A stretch of DNA of 7,048 nt. It comes from an uncultured Paracoccaceae bacterium. GTDB lineage: Bacteria; Pseudomonadota; Alphaproteobacteria; Rhodobacterales; Rhodobacteraceae. Positions 6,740 through 7,048 of the stretch are shown piece after piece. Where the stretch lies: positions 1-7,048 of the forward strand of contig CAJXHQ010000159.1 of assembly GCA_913054485.1 (NCBI GenBank). Direction: 5' to 3'. The position numbers and the translations under genes were made by a program. Numbering within the stretch: the stretch's first letter is position 1; the number at the start of each line of letters is the position of its first letter. The notes beneath the pieces are model-generated. The model was not told where the DNA came from. It did no database searches and saw only the letters and a program-made list of their open reading frames with translations.

Positions 6740-7048
6740 AGGAAACCTCCGTCAAAATCATCCAGCGACGCGGGCTTGGCCTTATAAGGGCCGACATCCA
6801 GCACATCCGCCTCAAGGCCGAGGTCGATATGGGTCGCAATCAGGGCGGACCCGCCGCCCGCCAGATGGGCACGCACCGCATCCGCAAACATCGCAACTGC
6901 GTCTTTATCCAGGCTCACGGTAGGTTCATCCATCACCCAGACGGGCCGTCCGGTGACCAGCATCCGCGCCAGCCCCAGCCGCCGTTTCTGGCCCGCCGAC
7001 AGGTTACCGCCGTGCCGGTCCGCCAGCGACCCCAGCTGGAAAGCCTTC
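6736..7048 (-). CDS. ccmA: Haem exporter ATP-binding subunit CcmA, C-terminal half (5' end outside window)
   Basis: CcmA is the ATPase of the CcmAB transporter on the cytoplasmic face, and its ATP hydrolysis drives release of haem-loaded CcmE. The last 103 residues are visible, about half of a roughly 205-residue protein. The ABC signature is [16 protein letters not shown] (LSAGQ core). Walker B with the catalytic glutamate is VWVMDEP, followed by the D-loop SLD, and the switch histidine lies in LIATH. Walker A must lie beyond the right edge. The frame continues open to the last base, so the in-frame ATG at 6963 (inside ARMLVTG) is internal. The stop TGA overlaps the ccmB GTG. The motifs alone show only an ABC ATPase. 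The assignment to CcmA comes from the adjacent ccmBCDG genes. Confidence 0.94.
   Translation of the reverse strand, partial: KAFQLGSLADRHGGNLSAGQKRRLGLARMLVTGRPVWVMDEPTVSLDKDAVAMFADAVRAHLAGGGSALIATHIDLGLEADVLDVGPYKAKPASLDDFDGGFL
6746..6750 (-). promoter_or_regulatory. Ribosome binding site for ccmB within ccmA
   Basis: GGAGG on the minus strand lies 6 nt before the ccmB GTG (6739-6737) and inside the ccmA coding sequence. It decides for the GTG over the internal ATG at 6724. Confidence 0.75.

Noticed and set aside
6336..6923. Plus-strand frame of 195 codons opposite ccmB and ccmA
   Set aside because: Antisense to two intact ccm genes, Ser/Arg/Pro-rich, with no domain.

Overview
The window is a stretch of a high-G+C alphaproteobacterial chromosome, most likely from the Rhodobacteraceae (Roseobacter group, such as Leisingera, Phaeobacter or Ruegeria). 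This is inferred from protein sequence style, the ccmA-B-C-D-G order (called helABCDX in Rhodobacter) and its nearness to an aconitase gene. No database search was possible, so the genus is a guess. I see no mobile-element gene, CRISPR array, tRNA or rRNA, and no convincing undescribed multi-gene system. Most of the window is ordinary core metabolism and cytochrome biogenesis.

Layout. Positions 1-1557 (+) hold the C-terminal part of aconitase A, cut by the left edge and followed by a terminator-like hairpin. Positions 1751-2185 (-) encode a YciA-type acyl-CoA thioesterase. A 171-nt divergent intergenic region separates it from a rightward group of three genes: dimethylargininase (ddaH, 2357-3145), an SDR oxidoreductase (3169-3870) and a small DOPA 4,5-dioxygenase-family protein (3933-4271). 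These converge on a leftward cytochrome c maturation operon, read from the right edge as ccmA (cut), ccmB, ccmC, ccmD and ccmG (7048 down to 4579). ccmD is a 51-codon gene with a GTG start and is easy to miss.

The genes form independent modules. Aconitase serves the TCA cycle. The thioesterase hydrolyses acyl-CoAs. DDAH would turn methylated arginines into citrulline plus methylamines. The ccm genes cooperate at the inner membrane: CcmAB is the ABC transporter, CcmC handles haem and loads CcmE, CcmD is a small membrane partner, and CcmG is the periplasmic thioredoxin that keeps apocytochrome cysteines reduced. CcmE, CcmF and CcmH/I are not in the window.

The main unexplained structure lies in the 307-nt non-coding gap between the convergent units (4272-4578). 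It contains a roughly 184-nt set of concentric inverted repeats, all centred near 4374, plus two more compact hairpins. The one nearest ccmG looks like that operon's terminator. The large palindrome is a candidate repeat element or structured RNA and is the best place for follow-up. Lesser oddities are three tandem NGAACC hexamers in the divergent ddaH/thioesterase region and an A+T-rich ccmB-ccmC junction carrying a 13-codon mini-ORF.
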